A stretch of DNA of 64,000 bases, taken from Cyclobacteriaceae bacterium (GTDB lineage Bacteria; Bacteroidota; Bacteroidia; Cytophagales; Cyclobacteriaceae). A model generated the notes under the pieces. It worked only from the letters and a program-made list of their open reading frames with translations. It did not search any database and was not told where the DNA came from. Positions 25,427 to 34,651 of this stretch are shown here, in pieces. The first letter of the stretch is position 1; each line of letters starts with the position of its first letter. Location: the NCBI GenBank assembly GCA_030584025.1, contig CP129487.1:1922001-1986000 (forward strand), read 5' to 3'. The translations under genes and the position numbers were made by a program.

Positions 25427-27877
25427 TTATTCATACCGCAACGACTTCACCGGGTCGCTGGTAGCGGCTTTGATGGACTGATAGCTCACCGTAATCCACG
25501 CAATTAAAATGGCTACCATGCCTGCTCCACCAAATATCCAAACACCCATTTGTATGCGGTAGGCAAAATTCTGCAGCCACCAATGTTCCATTACATACCA
25601 GGCCACCGGTACGGCCAATACAAAAGCCAGGGCCACCATTTTGGTAAAATCTCTAGAGAGTAAAACAACAATGCTGCTTACGGATGCACCCAACACTTTG
25701 CGCACACCAATTTCTTTTATGCGCAGCGTGGTGATGTAGGCAGATAACGCAAACAAGCCGATACACGCCACAAAAATGGCAAGACCTGAAAAGACAGCAA
25801 ACAACCTGCCCGTGCGTTGCTCGGCTGTATACAACTGGTTCAGGCTTTCATCGAGAAATAAATACTTGAACGGTTCCTGTGGGGCAATCTCTTTCCACTT
25901 CGTTTCCACAGCCTGAATGGCTGATGCCAATTGGTTTGGTTTTATCCGGGCCACGTAATACTGATTGCCGCCATTGAACAACTCGTTGCTTTGAATCACC
26001 AAAGGCGTAACCTGATCGCGCAGGGAGTTGAAGTTAAAATCCTTCACCACACCGATAACCCGAAACGGAACCGCCACAATGCTGTCCTGCTGTTGCTGCA
26101 TGTCTACCAGTTTCCCTCCAATGGGGTCTTCCAGCCCCATGGTTTTAACAGCCGTTTCATTTAAGATCACCGAAAGCGAATCGTTCGTATCTTCAGAAAA
26201 CAATCTCCCTTCCACTAACTCGAACCCAAGCGTTTCACTCAACCCATCTGAAACCACCATGGATTTGGTGGTGAGAATTTCCGATGAGCCTTCCGGCTGA
26301 AACTGAACGCCAAAGAAATTATCCTCCCGCCCGGGTATGGCAAACGCACCGGCAGCGGATTGTACTTCGGGTAATCTTCGCAATTCGTCAATCAGGGTTT
26401 TGCCTTGCTGGGGTTGCAGGCTGAAGCCGCGCTCCACCACCAGCAGTTGTTCCTTATCAAAGCCGAGTGATTTCTCCTGCATGAACTTCATCTGGTCGCC
26501 AATTACCCACGTGCCGATCATGAGCACGATCGAAATCCAGAATTGAAAAACTACCAACCCGTTTCGTATCCATTTGCCTTTCTGACTACCCGTGAACTTG
26601 CCCTTCATTACCGTTACCGGGTTGAATGAGGATAACACAAAAGCCGGATACAACCCCGCCAACAATCCAACAATGGCCGTTAACAGGAACAACATACCCA
26701 CGGTGGTTGGCTCAAGCGAGAAACTCAGGTCAATACCAATAAGGTTGTTGAAAAACGGCAGAAAGAAGGTCATGAGCACAATGGCTAACAACACGCCAAT
26801 GGCGCTCAGCACAAATGCTTCCGTTAAAAACTGCGACATCAATTGTTGCCGCAACGATCCCATTACCTTTCGCACCCCTACTTCGCGCGAACGCTCAGCC
26901 GAACGGGCGGTTGAGAGGTTCATAAAATTGATGCAGGCAATAACCAGAATGAGTATGGCCACCGCAATCATGATGTACACCGAGTTGATGTTGCCGCTGG
27001 GCTTCATTTGTGCCTCGAGGTAAACGGGATCAAGGTGAATGGAAGAAAGCGGTTGAAGATAATAGCGGTAACCATTGCCTTCGCGTTTGTAATCTTCCCA
27101 CGACTTACCCAACTCGCGCTCAATCTGCGCGGCCGCGTACGTGTCAACCAACCCGGAGAATTTTTCTTCAAAAGCCCGCGTATCGGTTCCTGCTCGTAAT
27201 TTAAAATACGTGTAGTTCGAAAAGCTGGTGAAATTTTCTTGTCGCGTAAACGGAAATGTAGAAGCCGACAAGATGGCACTGAACTTAAAATGTGTGTTTT
27301 CCGGAATATCGGACACCACTCCCACAACTTTAAACTCGCCTTGCGGGCCGGGACCCCGGATGGTTTTATTGATGGGATCAACTTCCCCAAAATAGCGTTT
27401 AGCCAATTCTTCGGTAATTACCATTTCATTTGGCGATAGCAGCGCACGCTCGGGATTACCTTTTACAAACGAAAAACTGAATACATCGAAAAACGAACTA
27501 TCGACTATCAGCACGCTTTCTTCATCAAACTGAATCAACTCTTCCTGCTCATTGGTGAATGAGAAGGCTACATCGGTAAACCGGAAAGCCTGCGTGGATG
27601 CTTCCACCTCGGCAAACTCACGCCTGGCAACATCTTCATACGAAGCCGGGATGATGGCATAGAACGTAGAATGATTGGGATACTTGCGCTCCAGCACCAT
27701 GCGGTAAATGCGATCGTGATCGGCAAAATTTTTATCGTATGAAAATTCATGGCGGATGAACAACACAATGAGCAGGCAACTGGCTACGCCTACGGCCAAC
27801 CCCATTACGTTGATAAAGGAATAAATCTTTTGTCGCAGTAAATTGCGCATGGCGATTTTCAGGTTGTTCTTGAACAT
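25427..27877 (-). CDS. Large FtsX/MacB-like ABC transporter permease (third of three)
   Basis: An 816-residue inner-membrane permease. It has one N-terminal helix (about 18-40), a large periplasmic MacB-type domain, three helices (about 295-410), a short linker with a further helix (about 438), a second periplasmic domain, and three C-terminal helices (about 690-800). The repeated motif RSREVGVRKVMGS and RIKEIGVRKVLGA precede the helices, as in FtsX-like permeases. It ends with SDPVKSLRYE, shared with its neighbours. No ATPase is adjacent. A repeat-filled 190-bp gap separates it from the genes upstream. Confidence 0.92.
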   Translation of the reverse strand: MFKNNLKIAMRNLLRQKIYSFINVMGLAVGVASCLLIVLFIRHEFSYDKNFADHDRIYRMVLERKYPNHSTFYAIIPASYEDVARREFAEVEASTQAFRFTDVAFSFTNEQEELIQFDEESVLIVDSSFFDVFSFSFVKGNPERALLSPNEMVITEELAKRYFGEVDPINKTIRGPGPQGEFKVVGVVSDIPENTHFKFSAILSASTFPFTRQENFTSFSNYTYFKLRAGTDTRAFEEKFSGLVDTYAAAQIERELGKSWEDYKREGNGYRYYLQPLSSIHLDPVYLEAQMKPSGNINSVYIMIAVAILILVIACINFMNLSTARSAERSREVGVRKVMGSLRQQLMSQFLTEAFVLSAIGVLLAIVLMTFFLPFFNNLIGIDLSFSLEPTTVGMLFLLTAIVGLLAGLYPAFVLSSFNPVTVMKGKFTGSQKGKWIRNGLVVFQFWISIVLMIGTWVIGDQMKFMQEKSLGFDKEQLLVVERGFSLQPQQGKTLIDELRRLPEVQSAAGAFAIPGREDNFFGVQFQPEGSSEILTTKSMVVSDGLSETLGFELVEGRLFSEDTNDSLSVILNETAVKTMGLEDPIGGKLVDMQQQQDSIVAVPFRVIGVVKDFNFNSLRDQVTPLVIQSNELFNGGNQYYVARIKPNQLASAIQAVETKWKEIAPQEPFKYLFLDESLNQLYTAEQRTGRLFAVFSGLAIFVACIGLFALSAYITTLRIKEIGVRKVLGASVSSIVVLLSRDFTKMVALAFVLAVPVAWYVMEHWWLQNFAYRIQMGVWIFGGAGMVAILIAWITVSYQSIKAATSDPVKSLRYE

Positions 27878-27925
27878 GTGGGCTGAGGTCTAAATCATAA
27901 TTATTAAGTCACCTTACCAAAGCTT

Positions 27926-28043
27926 AACCACAGAGTGCACAAAGGAGACACAAAGCGCACAAAGAAGTTTCCGGAGATAACAAAACTTTGTGCCCTTTGT
28001 GTAAACCTTTGAGAGCCTGCCCGGCAGGCAGGCTTTGTGGTTT
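27926..28043. repeat. CACAAAG-rich inverted intergenic repeat (copy 1) with GC-rich palindrome
   Basis: The left arm repeats CACAAAG-like units (AACCACAGAG..CACAAAGG..CACAAAGCGCACAAAG, 27926-27965) and the right arm carries complements (CTTTGTGCCCTTTGTG, CTTTGTGGTT, to 28043), giving a long imperfect foldback. Within the right arm lies the palindrome GCCTGCC-C-GGCAGGC (28015-28029). A related element is at 34542-34601. Confidence 0.6.
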
Positions 28044-28067
28044 ACAAATATTTTTATCAAAGCATAA

Positions 28068-28514
28068 TCATAATCCTTTAGGTGGATGTGCCTGCCAGAC
28101 GATATTTACAATCAGCCACTTCCCATCATACTTCGCCAATTGAAAATAATCAATGCCCCAATGCGCGGTTAGCTTGGCGCTTGCTGTCTGATCCAGCACA
28201 TCAAACACTTCAATGATTCTTGGTGCCTCTTTCGGAAGCGTGCCCTTGGCATTCCACCTTCCGGCTAAATCCACAAGCTGATCAAAGGTCATGATGGATT
28301 CCTTCTCGTAGGCGGTTTTATCCGGCTGTCGCCAAAAACCCTTTTTGGTTAAATTCGGATGCACACTTCGTTTGATACGATCAGGCTGCACGAGGTATAA
28401 GCCATCTACATAATCTTCAATGGCTGCGTAAACCTGCTCACGGTCGGTTGACTGGGCTTGCGCTTGCAACAATCCCGTAGCAACAAAAAGAAACACAATG
28501 AATGAAGTTTTCAT
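28068..28514 (-). CDS. Secreted NTF2-like (putative lumazine-binding type) protein
   Basis: A 148-residue protein with a signal peptide (about 1-20, ending AQAQS). The mature part is an NTF2-like cone: DREQVYAAIEDYVDGLY at the start, then a C-terminal sheet with KWLIVNIVWQ. This arrangement is typical of the putative lumazine-binding/DUF4440-like group, which has mostly no proven enzyme activity. It lies 11 bp after a permease gene on the same strand and may be co-transcribed with it. Function unknown. Confidence 0.82.
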   Translation of the reverse strand: MKTSFIVFLFVATGLLQAQAQSTDREQVYAAIEDYVDGLYLVQPDRIKRSVHPNLTKKGFWRQPDKTAYEKESIMTFDQLVDLAGRWNAKGTLPKEAPRIIEVFDVLDQTASAKLTAHWGIDYFQLAKYDGKWLIVNIVWQAHPPKGL

Positions 28515-28525
28515 ATCCGTATAAT

Positions 28526-30937
28526 TTATTCGTAGCGAAGAGAATTTACCGGGTTGGCGGATGCTGCCCGTAGCGTTTGCGTGCTGATGGTTACAAATCC
28601 GGCCAACGCCACAATACTAATACCCGACAGCAACAACCACGGGGTAATTTCAATTTTAAAGGCGTACATAGACAAAAACTGTTCGCCCAATAAAAAGGCT
28701 AACGGTGTTCCGATAACCGTAGCCAAACCGATCATGATAAAAAACGAACGGCTCAGCAATAACGTAATTTGCTTCACAGAAGCGCCCATTACTTTTCGCA
28801 CACCAATTTCCTTGGTGCGCGTTTGCGTAGCGTACATAGCCATACCCAACATGCCCATACACGCCAGCGTAACGGTGAGAAATGAAATATAGCCCACGAT
28901 GGTAAGGATGTCAAAAAAACCGGCTGTGCGATAGGCATCATCGATCTGATCAGCCATGGAAATTGCATCGTATGCATGCACCGGATCAAGCTGCTTCCAG
29001 ATGGCCGCAATGCTGTTGGCCGTTTCAGTCATTTTATCGGGTGCCACCAACACACTTAACCAGCCAAGCTGATCCACATCATACCGAAGCACCAGCGGGC
29101 CAATTTCATAATTAAGCGGACGGAAATGAAAATCCTGAACCACACCGATCACCGCCAACATCACCGAATCATTCACGTACAGGGTCTGACCAATGGCTGA
29201 AGCTGGGTCCGTAAATCCGAAATAGCTAAGCGCCTGTTCATTTAAAATGGCATGGCGTTCATGTTCGCCTTCTGCTTGCGCATCAAAATTTTTGCCGGCT
29301 AAAAAATTCAAGCCGATGTTATCAACGTACTTGTCATCCACTATAAAATCCCGAATCGTAAAAGGCTCATCATTACGGTTACGCTTGTAGTCACTGGCGC
29401 GGTCGGCCCACGTACCCAAGGCATGTGAAACCCCTCCTACCTGAACAACACCGGGCAATTGTTGCACTTCATTGGCCAGCTTATCAAACGCCATTCCCTG
29501 AAGGCGCACGTTGTAGATATTGTCTTCCTTCAATCCATAATCTTTTGATACCATAAAGGTTATCTGGTTGTAGATAATCAATACAACCAAAACGAAAACG
29601 ACCGAAAACGTGAACTGCGTTACAATCAGCGCTTTTCTAAAAGTTAGGCGAGAATAAACCTTGAAGCCAGATGCATCTTTCAACACCCGTGTAGGCTTAA
29701 AGGCCGAGAGGTAACCTGCCGGAAGCAATCCGGCCAACACGCCAACACCAATGGCGAACAATACAAAGTACAGGTAAATCGCGTAATCTTCCGTTAATTC
29801 AGTAGCAAACTCCTGCGCCATACTTAGCTGCATGAACCCAGGTTTTAAAAATTGTAAAAGCAAGTAGGAAAAAATCAGGGCCACCAATGAAAACACGACA
29901 GCCTCGCCCACAAACTGGGCAAACACTTGCCAGCGCATGGCGCCCACTACTTTTCGTATACCAATTTCGCGGGCACGCGCCAGCGATTTGGCAATCATCA
30001 GGTTGGTATAATTAAAGCAGGCCAGCAACATGACCACACCAGCCAGCACACCCATGAATATAATCAGCAACGAAGGCATGCCAGTACCCATTTGATTGGA
30101 CAATGCAGGGCCCGGGGTTATAGCTGATAAAGGCTGAAGATAAAATTCATATCCTTTATCACGTGTTTCCAATTTTAGTCCGGCATAGTGGGTAGTGTAT
30201 AGTTTATCAAGCGCTTGCTTAACTTCCTCACCCGTTCTTCCTTCTTTTAGCTTTACATAGATGTAGCTGCTGTAATAGTTATTCCAATTATCGACAGAGG
30301 CACTAATCACACCATCGCGTTCAAAAACTGGTAACGCAGTGGTTGAGCCAATCACCTCAAACTCGAAGTGAGTCTTGTCTTTAATTTTCTGAAGCACTCC
30401 GGTTACTACAAATTCACCGTACCCGGATATGGTCAACGATTGGCCCAGGGGCTCTCCGTCACCAAATATTTTCTCTGCCGCTTCTGCGGTTAAAATCAAG
30501 TTGTTGGGCTCATTCAAGGCCGTTGCCGGATTACCCTTCTCCAACGGAAAATTGAATACGGTAAGGAAAGATGGATCAGCCAATACGCCCCGAATCGGTA
30601 CGTTCACTTTTCCGAAAATGGCATCTCCGTTTAATCTCCGGTTAATGCGAACAACTGCTTCTGCAAAGGTGTAGTTCTCCAGTAAAGCTTGCCCGATGGG
30701 GTAAGCGGTAGATGCATATTCCTCGCGGTCACCATTTACACGAAGTGCAGCCGTATTTATGCGATAAATCCGATCGATATCCTGATGAAAGTTATCGTAC
30801 GTGTACTGTTCCTTTACAATCAGGATAATGAGCAACCCCAGCGACATGCTGAAGGCAAGCCCCAACATATTCACGATGGAGAAAAACCGGTTGCGGTAAA
30901 TATTCCGAAGTGCGGTAGTTAAAATGGATTTAAACAT
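28526..30937 (-). CDS. Large FtsX/MacB-like ABC transporter permease (second of three)
   Basis: An 803-residue permease with the same plan as its neighbours: N-terminal helix with MLGLAFSMSLG, MacB-type periplasmic domain, three helices including RAREIGIRKVVGAMRWQ, a second periplasmic domain, and three C-terminal helices with TRTKEIGVRKVMGAS. It ends NPVNSLRYE. The similarity of motifs and ends to the flanking permeases indicates duplication. It starts 35 bp after the previous permease stop, so the two are probably one transcript. Role (export of lipid, peptide or drug, or mechanotransmission) cannot be told without its ATPase. Confidence 0.92.
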   Translation of the reverse strand: MFKSILTTALRNIYRNRFFSIVNMLGLAFSMSLGLLIILIVKEQYTYDNFHQDIDRIYRINTAALRVNGDREEYASTAYPIGQALLENYTFAEAVVRINRRLNGDAIFGKVNVPIRGVLADPSFLTVFNFPLEKGNPATALNEPNNLILTAEAAEKIFGDGEPLGQSLTISGYGEFVVTGVLQKIKDKTHFEFEVIGSTTALPVFERDGVISASVDNWNNYYSSYIYVKLKEGRTGEEVKQALDKLYTTHYAGLKLETRDKGYEFYLQPLSAITPGPALSNQMGTGMPSLLIIFMGVLAGVVMLLACFNYTNLMIAKSLARAREIGIRKVVGAMRWQVFAQFVGEAVVFSLVALIFSYLLLQFLKPGFMQLSMAQEFATELTEDYAIYLYFVLFAIGVGVLAGLLPAGYLSAFKPTRVLKDASGFKVYSRLTFRKALIVTQFTFSVVFVLVVLIIYNQITFMVSKDYGLKEDNIYNVRLQGMAFDKLANEVQQLPGVVQVGGVSHALGTWADRASDYKRNRNDEPFTIRDFIVDDKYVDNIGLNFLAGKNFDAQAEGEHERHAILNEQALSYFGFTDPASAIGQTLYVNDSVMLAVIGVVQDFHFRPLNYEIGPLVLRYDVDQLGWLSVLVAPDKMTETANSIAAIWKQLDPVHAYDAISMADQIDDAYRTAGFFDILTIVGYISFLTVTLACMGMLGMAMYATQTRTKEIGVRKVMGASVKQITLLLSRSFFIMIGLATVIGTPLAFLLGEQFLSMYAFKIEITPWLLLSGISIVALAGFVTISTQTLRAASANPVNSLRYE

Positions 30938-30972
30938 TTGAAAGTTTTTACAGATTATTCGTTAAGATCAAC

Positions 30973-33390
30973 CTACTCATAGCGAAGTGAATCAACCGGA
31001 TCGGACAACGCAGCACGTATCGTTTGATAGCCAACGGTAAGCAACGTTGTGCCAATAGCCAAGACAAATGTTAGCACAAACAAGGAGGCACCAATAGTCA
31101 CTTTGTACGCAAAGCCATTCAGCCATTGATTGGTTAAGTACCACGCCACCGGAAATGCAATCAGGTTGGCAATGATTACCAACATTAAAAACTCACGCGA
31201 CAAAAGTCGTGTGATGTTCAACACATCTGCGCCAAGCACTTTTCTGATGCCAATCTCTTTTGTGCGTGCGGTTACCATGAATGAAACCAAACCGGTTAAA
31301 CCGATAACGGCAATGATTATAGTAACAATAGAAAAAACAGTGAACACCTTCACCAATCGTTGTTCTGCATGATACTGTCGCTCAAAATCCTCATCCAAGA
31401 AGAAGTAGCTGAAATCATGCCCCTCAAAATGCTTTTTCCAGATGGACTCCAATTGCGGAAGCAGCTCGGCTGTTGCCGCAGCATTATAGCGCAAAACAAA
31501 GTACCGTGAGAAGTGCGGCTTATAAGCCATGGCCTGCGGGTAGATTTGCTGTTGCAAACCCCACTGATGATAATCCTTCACTACCCCGATTACCGTTCCG
31601 GCCGGATGCCTGGAAGGAGAATCCACTTTCTTACCCAAGGCATTCTCGGGAGTCTCCCAACCAAATTGCTTCACCGCAGTTTCGTTTATGATAAGTCCTT
31701 CCTGCAGATCGGAAGTATTGTTCGGATCAAAATTTCTTCCGGCTAATAATTTGATGTCGAGCGTATTAAAATAATGTTCATCAATGGTCATGAATTCCGT
31801 ACCGATGCTTTCTTCTGAACTGCGATCGGCTGCATGCGCCCACTGCCCTACCCAGCCATTACGGCCTGGTACTGCATTGCTAAAACTTATTAACTCAATA
31901 GCAGATAGCGCACTTAAATCATTCTTAAAGGCGTTGTGATAGGCTTGCTCACCAGAAGGAACCTTTCCCACATCAACGATCAACACTTCATCCCGGTTAA
32001 AACCCAGGTCGCGATTCTGCATGAACTGAAGTTGATTCATCACCACCAGGGTACACAAGATCAATCCGGCAGAAATAACAAATTGAAATACCACCAACAC
32101 GCGCCTTAACTGCACGCCACGCTGACTGGTCATGATTTTTCCTTTCAATACTTCCGCTGGCCTTAGGGATGAAATGGCAATAGCGGGATAGTAACCCGAT
32201 AGCAACGTGACAGAAACAAGCATGGCCACCACCCCAATAACAACTGCTGGCTGAATAAGAATACCCAGGCTATATGTTTTGCCGATCAACTGGTTGAACA
32301 TGGGCAGTATTACCCCGATTAAACCAAGAGCCACCAGAAAAGCCAACACCGTCAACACGAATGATTCACTTAAAAACTGGGTGATGAGGTAAGTTCGCGA
32401 TGAACCCACTACTTTGCGCAACCCCACTTCTTTGGCGCGGTGTGCCGAGCGCGCGGTAGAAAGATTTATAAAATTGATACACGCCAACAGTACTACAAAC
32501 AACGCCACTCCGGAAACCAGGTAAACGCGATCCATGCTACCTAGCGGTCCCATTCCATTGCCACGCTTTGAGTGCAGATAGACTTGCTGCAACGGTTCAA
32601 AGCCCACATACATAAACATGCCCCATTTGCGCATGTCTTCTTCCACATAGTTCATATACAGGTCGCGTGCCTTGGCAAAGAATGCACTGGCGTCAACCCC
32701 GTCTTTTAATAAAATGTAGTTACGGACGTTCAGGTTTCCCCAACCCCCATCATAGGTAAATCCCCGGTTGAGAGATTCGTAGGTGGTAAATGAAATCAGT
32801 ATATCAAACTGCATGTGCGATTGTGCAGGAATATCTTTCAATACACCGGTAACCGTAAACAGCAGGCTGTCTTCAAAAAGCATGGTTTTTCCCAACGCAT
32901 CTTCATCGGGAAAATATTTTTCTTCCATTGACGCTGTGATGACGATGCTGTTCGGTTGTGCAAGCGCAGTTTGGGAATTTCCTTTTATCAGCGGAAATGA
33001 AAAAATATCGAAGAATTCCTGACCTGCAAAAAATATGCGTTGGTCAAGATGTTTGCCGTTGTGGTTAATCTGCAGGCCGGATGCGTTGGAGATATACACC
33101 ACTTTTTCCACTTCAGGGAAGTCGCGCTCAAGCAATTTACCAACTGCCCAGCCATTGCCTTCAATGCCACCGTTAAGCGCTCCCGTTTTAATGTCGTACA
33201 TATCGGTACCCACGCGGTAAATGCGATCGCCTTTGGCATGAAACCGGTCATACGAGAGTTCGTCCAATACATAAACGAGTATCAATACACCCGCAGTAAG
33301 ACCCAGCGATAATCCCAATAAGTTTATAGTAGCATACCCCTTATACTTGATCAGGGTGCGGATGGTGATTTTGAGGTAGTTGAGAAACAT
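30973..33390 (-). CDS. Large FtsX/MacB-like ABC transporter permease (first of three)
   Basis: An 805-residue permease; first gene of the minus-strand cluster. The layout is N-terminal helix (INLLGLSLGLTAGVLILVYV), periplasmic domain, three helices with HRAKEVGLRKVVGSSRT, second periplasmic domain, and the C-terminal FtsX block with ARTKEIGIRKVLGAD, ending DPVDSLRYE. MacB-type permeases of about 800 residues with two fused FtsX halves can work as a single-chain pair. No nucleotide-binding protein lies in the window. Confidence 0.92.
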   Translation of the reverse strand: MFLNYLKITIRTLIKYKGYATINLLGLSLGLTAGVLILVYVLDELSYDRFHAKGDRIYRVGTDMYDIKTGALNGGIEGNGWAVGKLLERDFPEVEKVVYISNASGLQINHNGKHLDQRIFFAGQEFFDIFSFPLIKGNSQTALAQPNSIVITASMEEKYFPDEDALGKTMLFEDSLLFTVTGVLKDIPAQSHMQFDILISFTTYESLNRGFTYDGGWGNLNVRNYILLKDGVDASAFFAKARDLYMNYVEEDMRKWGMFMYVGFEPLQQVYLHSKRGNGMGPLGSMDRVYLVSGVALFVVLLACINFINLSTARSAHRAKEVGLRKVVGSSRTYLITQFLSESFVLTVLAFLVALGLIGVILPMFNQLIGKTYSLGILIQPAVVIGVVAMLVSVTLLSGYYPAIAISSLRPAEVLKGKIMTSQRGVQLRRVLVVFQFVISAGLILCTLVVMNQLQFMQNRDLGFNRDEVLIVDVGKVPSGEQAYHNAFKNDLSALSAIELISFSNAVPGRNGWVGQWAHAADRSSEESIGTEFMTIDEHYFNTLDIKLLAGRNFDPNNTSDLQEGLIINETAVKQFGWETPENALGKKVDSPSRHPAGTVIGVVKDYHQWGLQQQIYPQAMAYKPHFSRYFVLRYNAAATAELLPQLESIWKKHFEGHDFSYFFLDEDFERQYHAEQRLVKVFTVFSIVTIIIAVIGLTGLVSFMVTARTKEIGIRKVLGADVLNITRLLSREFLMLVIIANLIAFPVAWYLTNQWLNGFAYKVTIGASLFVLTFVLAIGTTLLTVGYQTIRAALSDPVDSLRYE

Positions 33391-33517
33391 AGGCTAAAAA
33401 GTATGGAGTTGGTTTGAATGGAAACCCCTATACAATGAAAGTGCCTATAAAGAAAACCTTGTTTTCAGGCTTTCCTTCAACCATTTCGCGGACTGCTCGT
33501 CCCTTTATGAACTTTTT

Positions 33518-33533
33518 CGTCCGCCAGCGGACG
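33518..33533. repeat. Short GC-rich palindrome after metF
   Basis: CGTCCGC-CA-GCGGACG, a perfect 7-bp inverted repeat directly after the metF stop codon. It lacks a proper T-run on the minus strand, so a terminator role is doubtful. It may be a dispersed palindromic element like that at 28015-28029. Confidence 0.5.
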
Positions 33534-33534
33534 C

Positions 33535-34491
33535 TTAAAAAAGCTCTTTGGCAATCTTATATATGGGATCAGATTTACCCATGGAATAAAAATGGAGTGT
33601 GGGCACACCAGCCTTGATCAATTCCTTCGATTGTTTAACTGCCCACTCAACCCCAACCTGGCGAACAGCCGCGTTGTCTTTGCACTTCTCCACTTCATCG
33701 GCCAGCGCTTCCGGCAAGTCGATATGAAAAATAGTAGGCAGCACACTCACCTGATTTTTTGTAGTGATGGGTTTTATCCCAGGGATTATCGGCACGTTGA
33801 TACCAGCCTCCCGGCATTTGGCTACAAAGTCGAAGTACTTCTGGTTATCGAAAAACATTTGCGTAACGATGTACTCGGCTCCTAAATCAACTTTTAGTTT
33901 TAGATATTTCAAATCTGTTTTCAGATTAGGCGCAGCAAAATGCTTTTCCGGATAGCCTGCCACCCCGATACAGAAATTGGTGGGTGTTGTGTTGAGTAAC
34001 TCTTCATCCAGGTAAACACCTCTGTTCATATCGGCTACCTGTTGCAATAACTCCGAAGCAAACTTATGGCCGTCAGGTTCTGGCACAAAGCGGCCTTCGT
34101 TTTTAATACCATCACCTTGCAATACCAGCACATTTTCAATTCCAAGAAAATGCAGGTCGATCAAGGCGTTTTCGGTTTCATCTTTTGAAAAGCCACCGCA
34201 AATAATGTGAGGCACGGTATCAACCTTATAATGATTTTGAATGGCTGCGCATAGCGCTACTGTTCCTGGACGCTTACGCGTAGATTTTTTTTCCAGCAAG
34301 CCATTCTCGCGTTTCTTGTACACATATTCCTCCCGGTGGTAGGTTACATCCACAAAACAAGGTTTGAACTCCATCAAGGGATCCATGTGATCGAACAACG
34401 AACGGATGTTCTCACCTTTTAAAGGTGGGAGTACTTCAATCGTGAATAACGTTTTACCGTTGGCTTTTGCCAGATGTTCTGTTACTTTCAT
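33535..34491 (-). CDS. metF: 5,10-methylenetetrahydrofolate reductase
   Basis: Flavin TIM-barrel enzyme supplying 5-methyl-THF to methionine synthase. It has 318 residues with the family segments FTIEVLPP at the N-terminus, VDVTYH, HIICGG, VLVLQGDG and GVAGYPEKH, then PIIPGIKPI. The ATG at 34491 fits the conserved N-terminus. It is the last gene of the minus-strand methionine group, 160 bp after metH-C; the gap contains a CACAAAG repeat, so co-transcription with metH under the SAM riboswitch is likely but not certain. Confidence 0.96.
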   Translation of the reverse strand: MKVTEHLAKANGKTLFTIEVLPPLKGENIRSLFDHMDPLMEFKPCFVDVTYHREEYVYKKRENGLLEKKSTRKRPGTVALCAAIQNHYKVDTVPHIICGGFSKDETENALIDLHFLGIENVLVLQGDGIKNEGRFVPEPDGHKFASELLQQVADMNRGVYLDEELLNTTPTNFCIGVAGYPEKHFAAPNLKTDLKYLKLKVDLGAEYIVTQMFFDNQKYFDFVAKCREAGINVPIIPGIKPITTKNQVSVLPTIFHIDLPEALADEVEKCKDNAAVRQVGVEWAVKQSKELIKAGVPTLHFYSMGKSDPIYKIAKELF

Positions 34492-34541
34492 GTTTTCAGA
34501 CTATAAAGTAATTTGAGTTACATACTGACATTATGAAAAAG

Positions 34542-34601
34542 GCCACAAAGACTCCGAGGCACAAAGCACTAAATTTCTTTGTGACTTTGTGTCGTTGTGG
34601 C
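34542..34601. repeat. CACAAAG-rich inverted intergenic repeat (copy 2)
   Basis: GCCACAAAG (34542-34550) and GGCACAAAG (34558-34566) face CTTTGTGACTTTGTG (34578-34592) and GTTGTGGC (34594-34601), making an imperfect foldback related to the element at 27926-28043. It lies between metH-C and metF. Confidence 0.6.
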
Positions 34602-34651
34602 AACATGTGCATAACACCAGTAAGTACATCTTTAGAATTTTTTAATTGAAT

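Noticed and set aside
33518..33533. Palindrome after metF as an intrinsic terminator
   Set aside because: On the minus strand the hairpin is followed by A-rich, not T-rich sequence.
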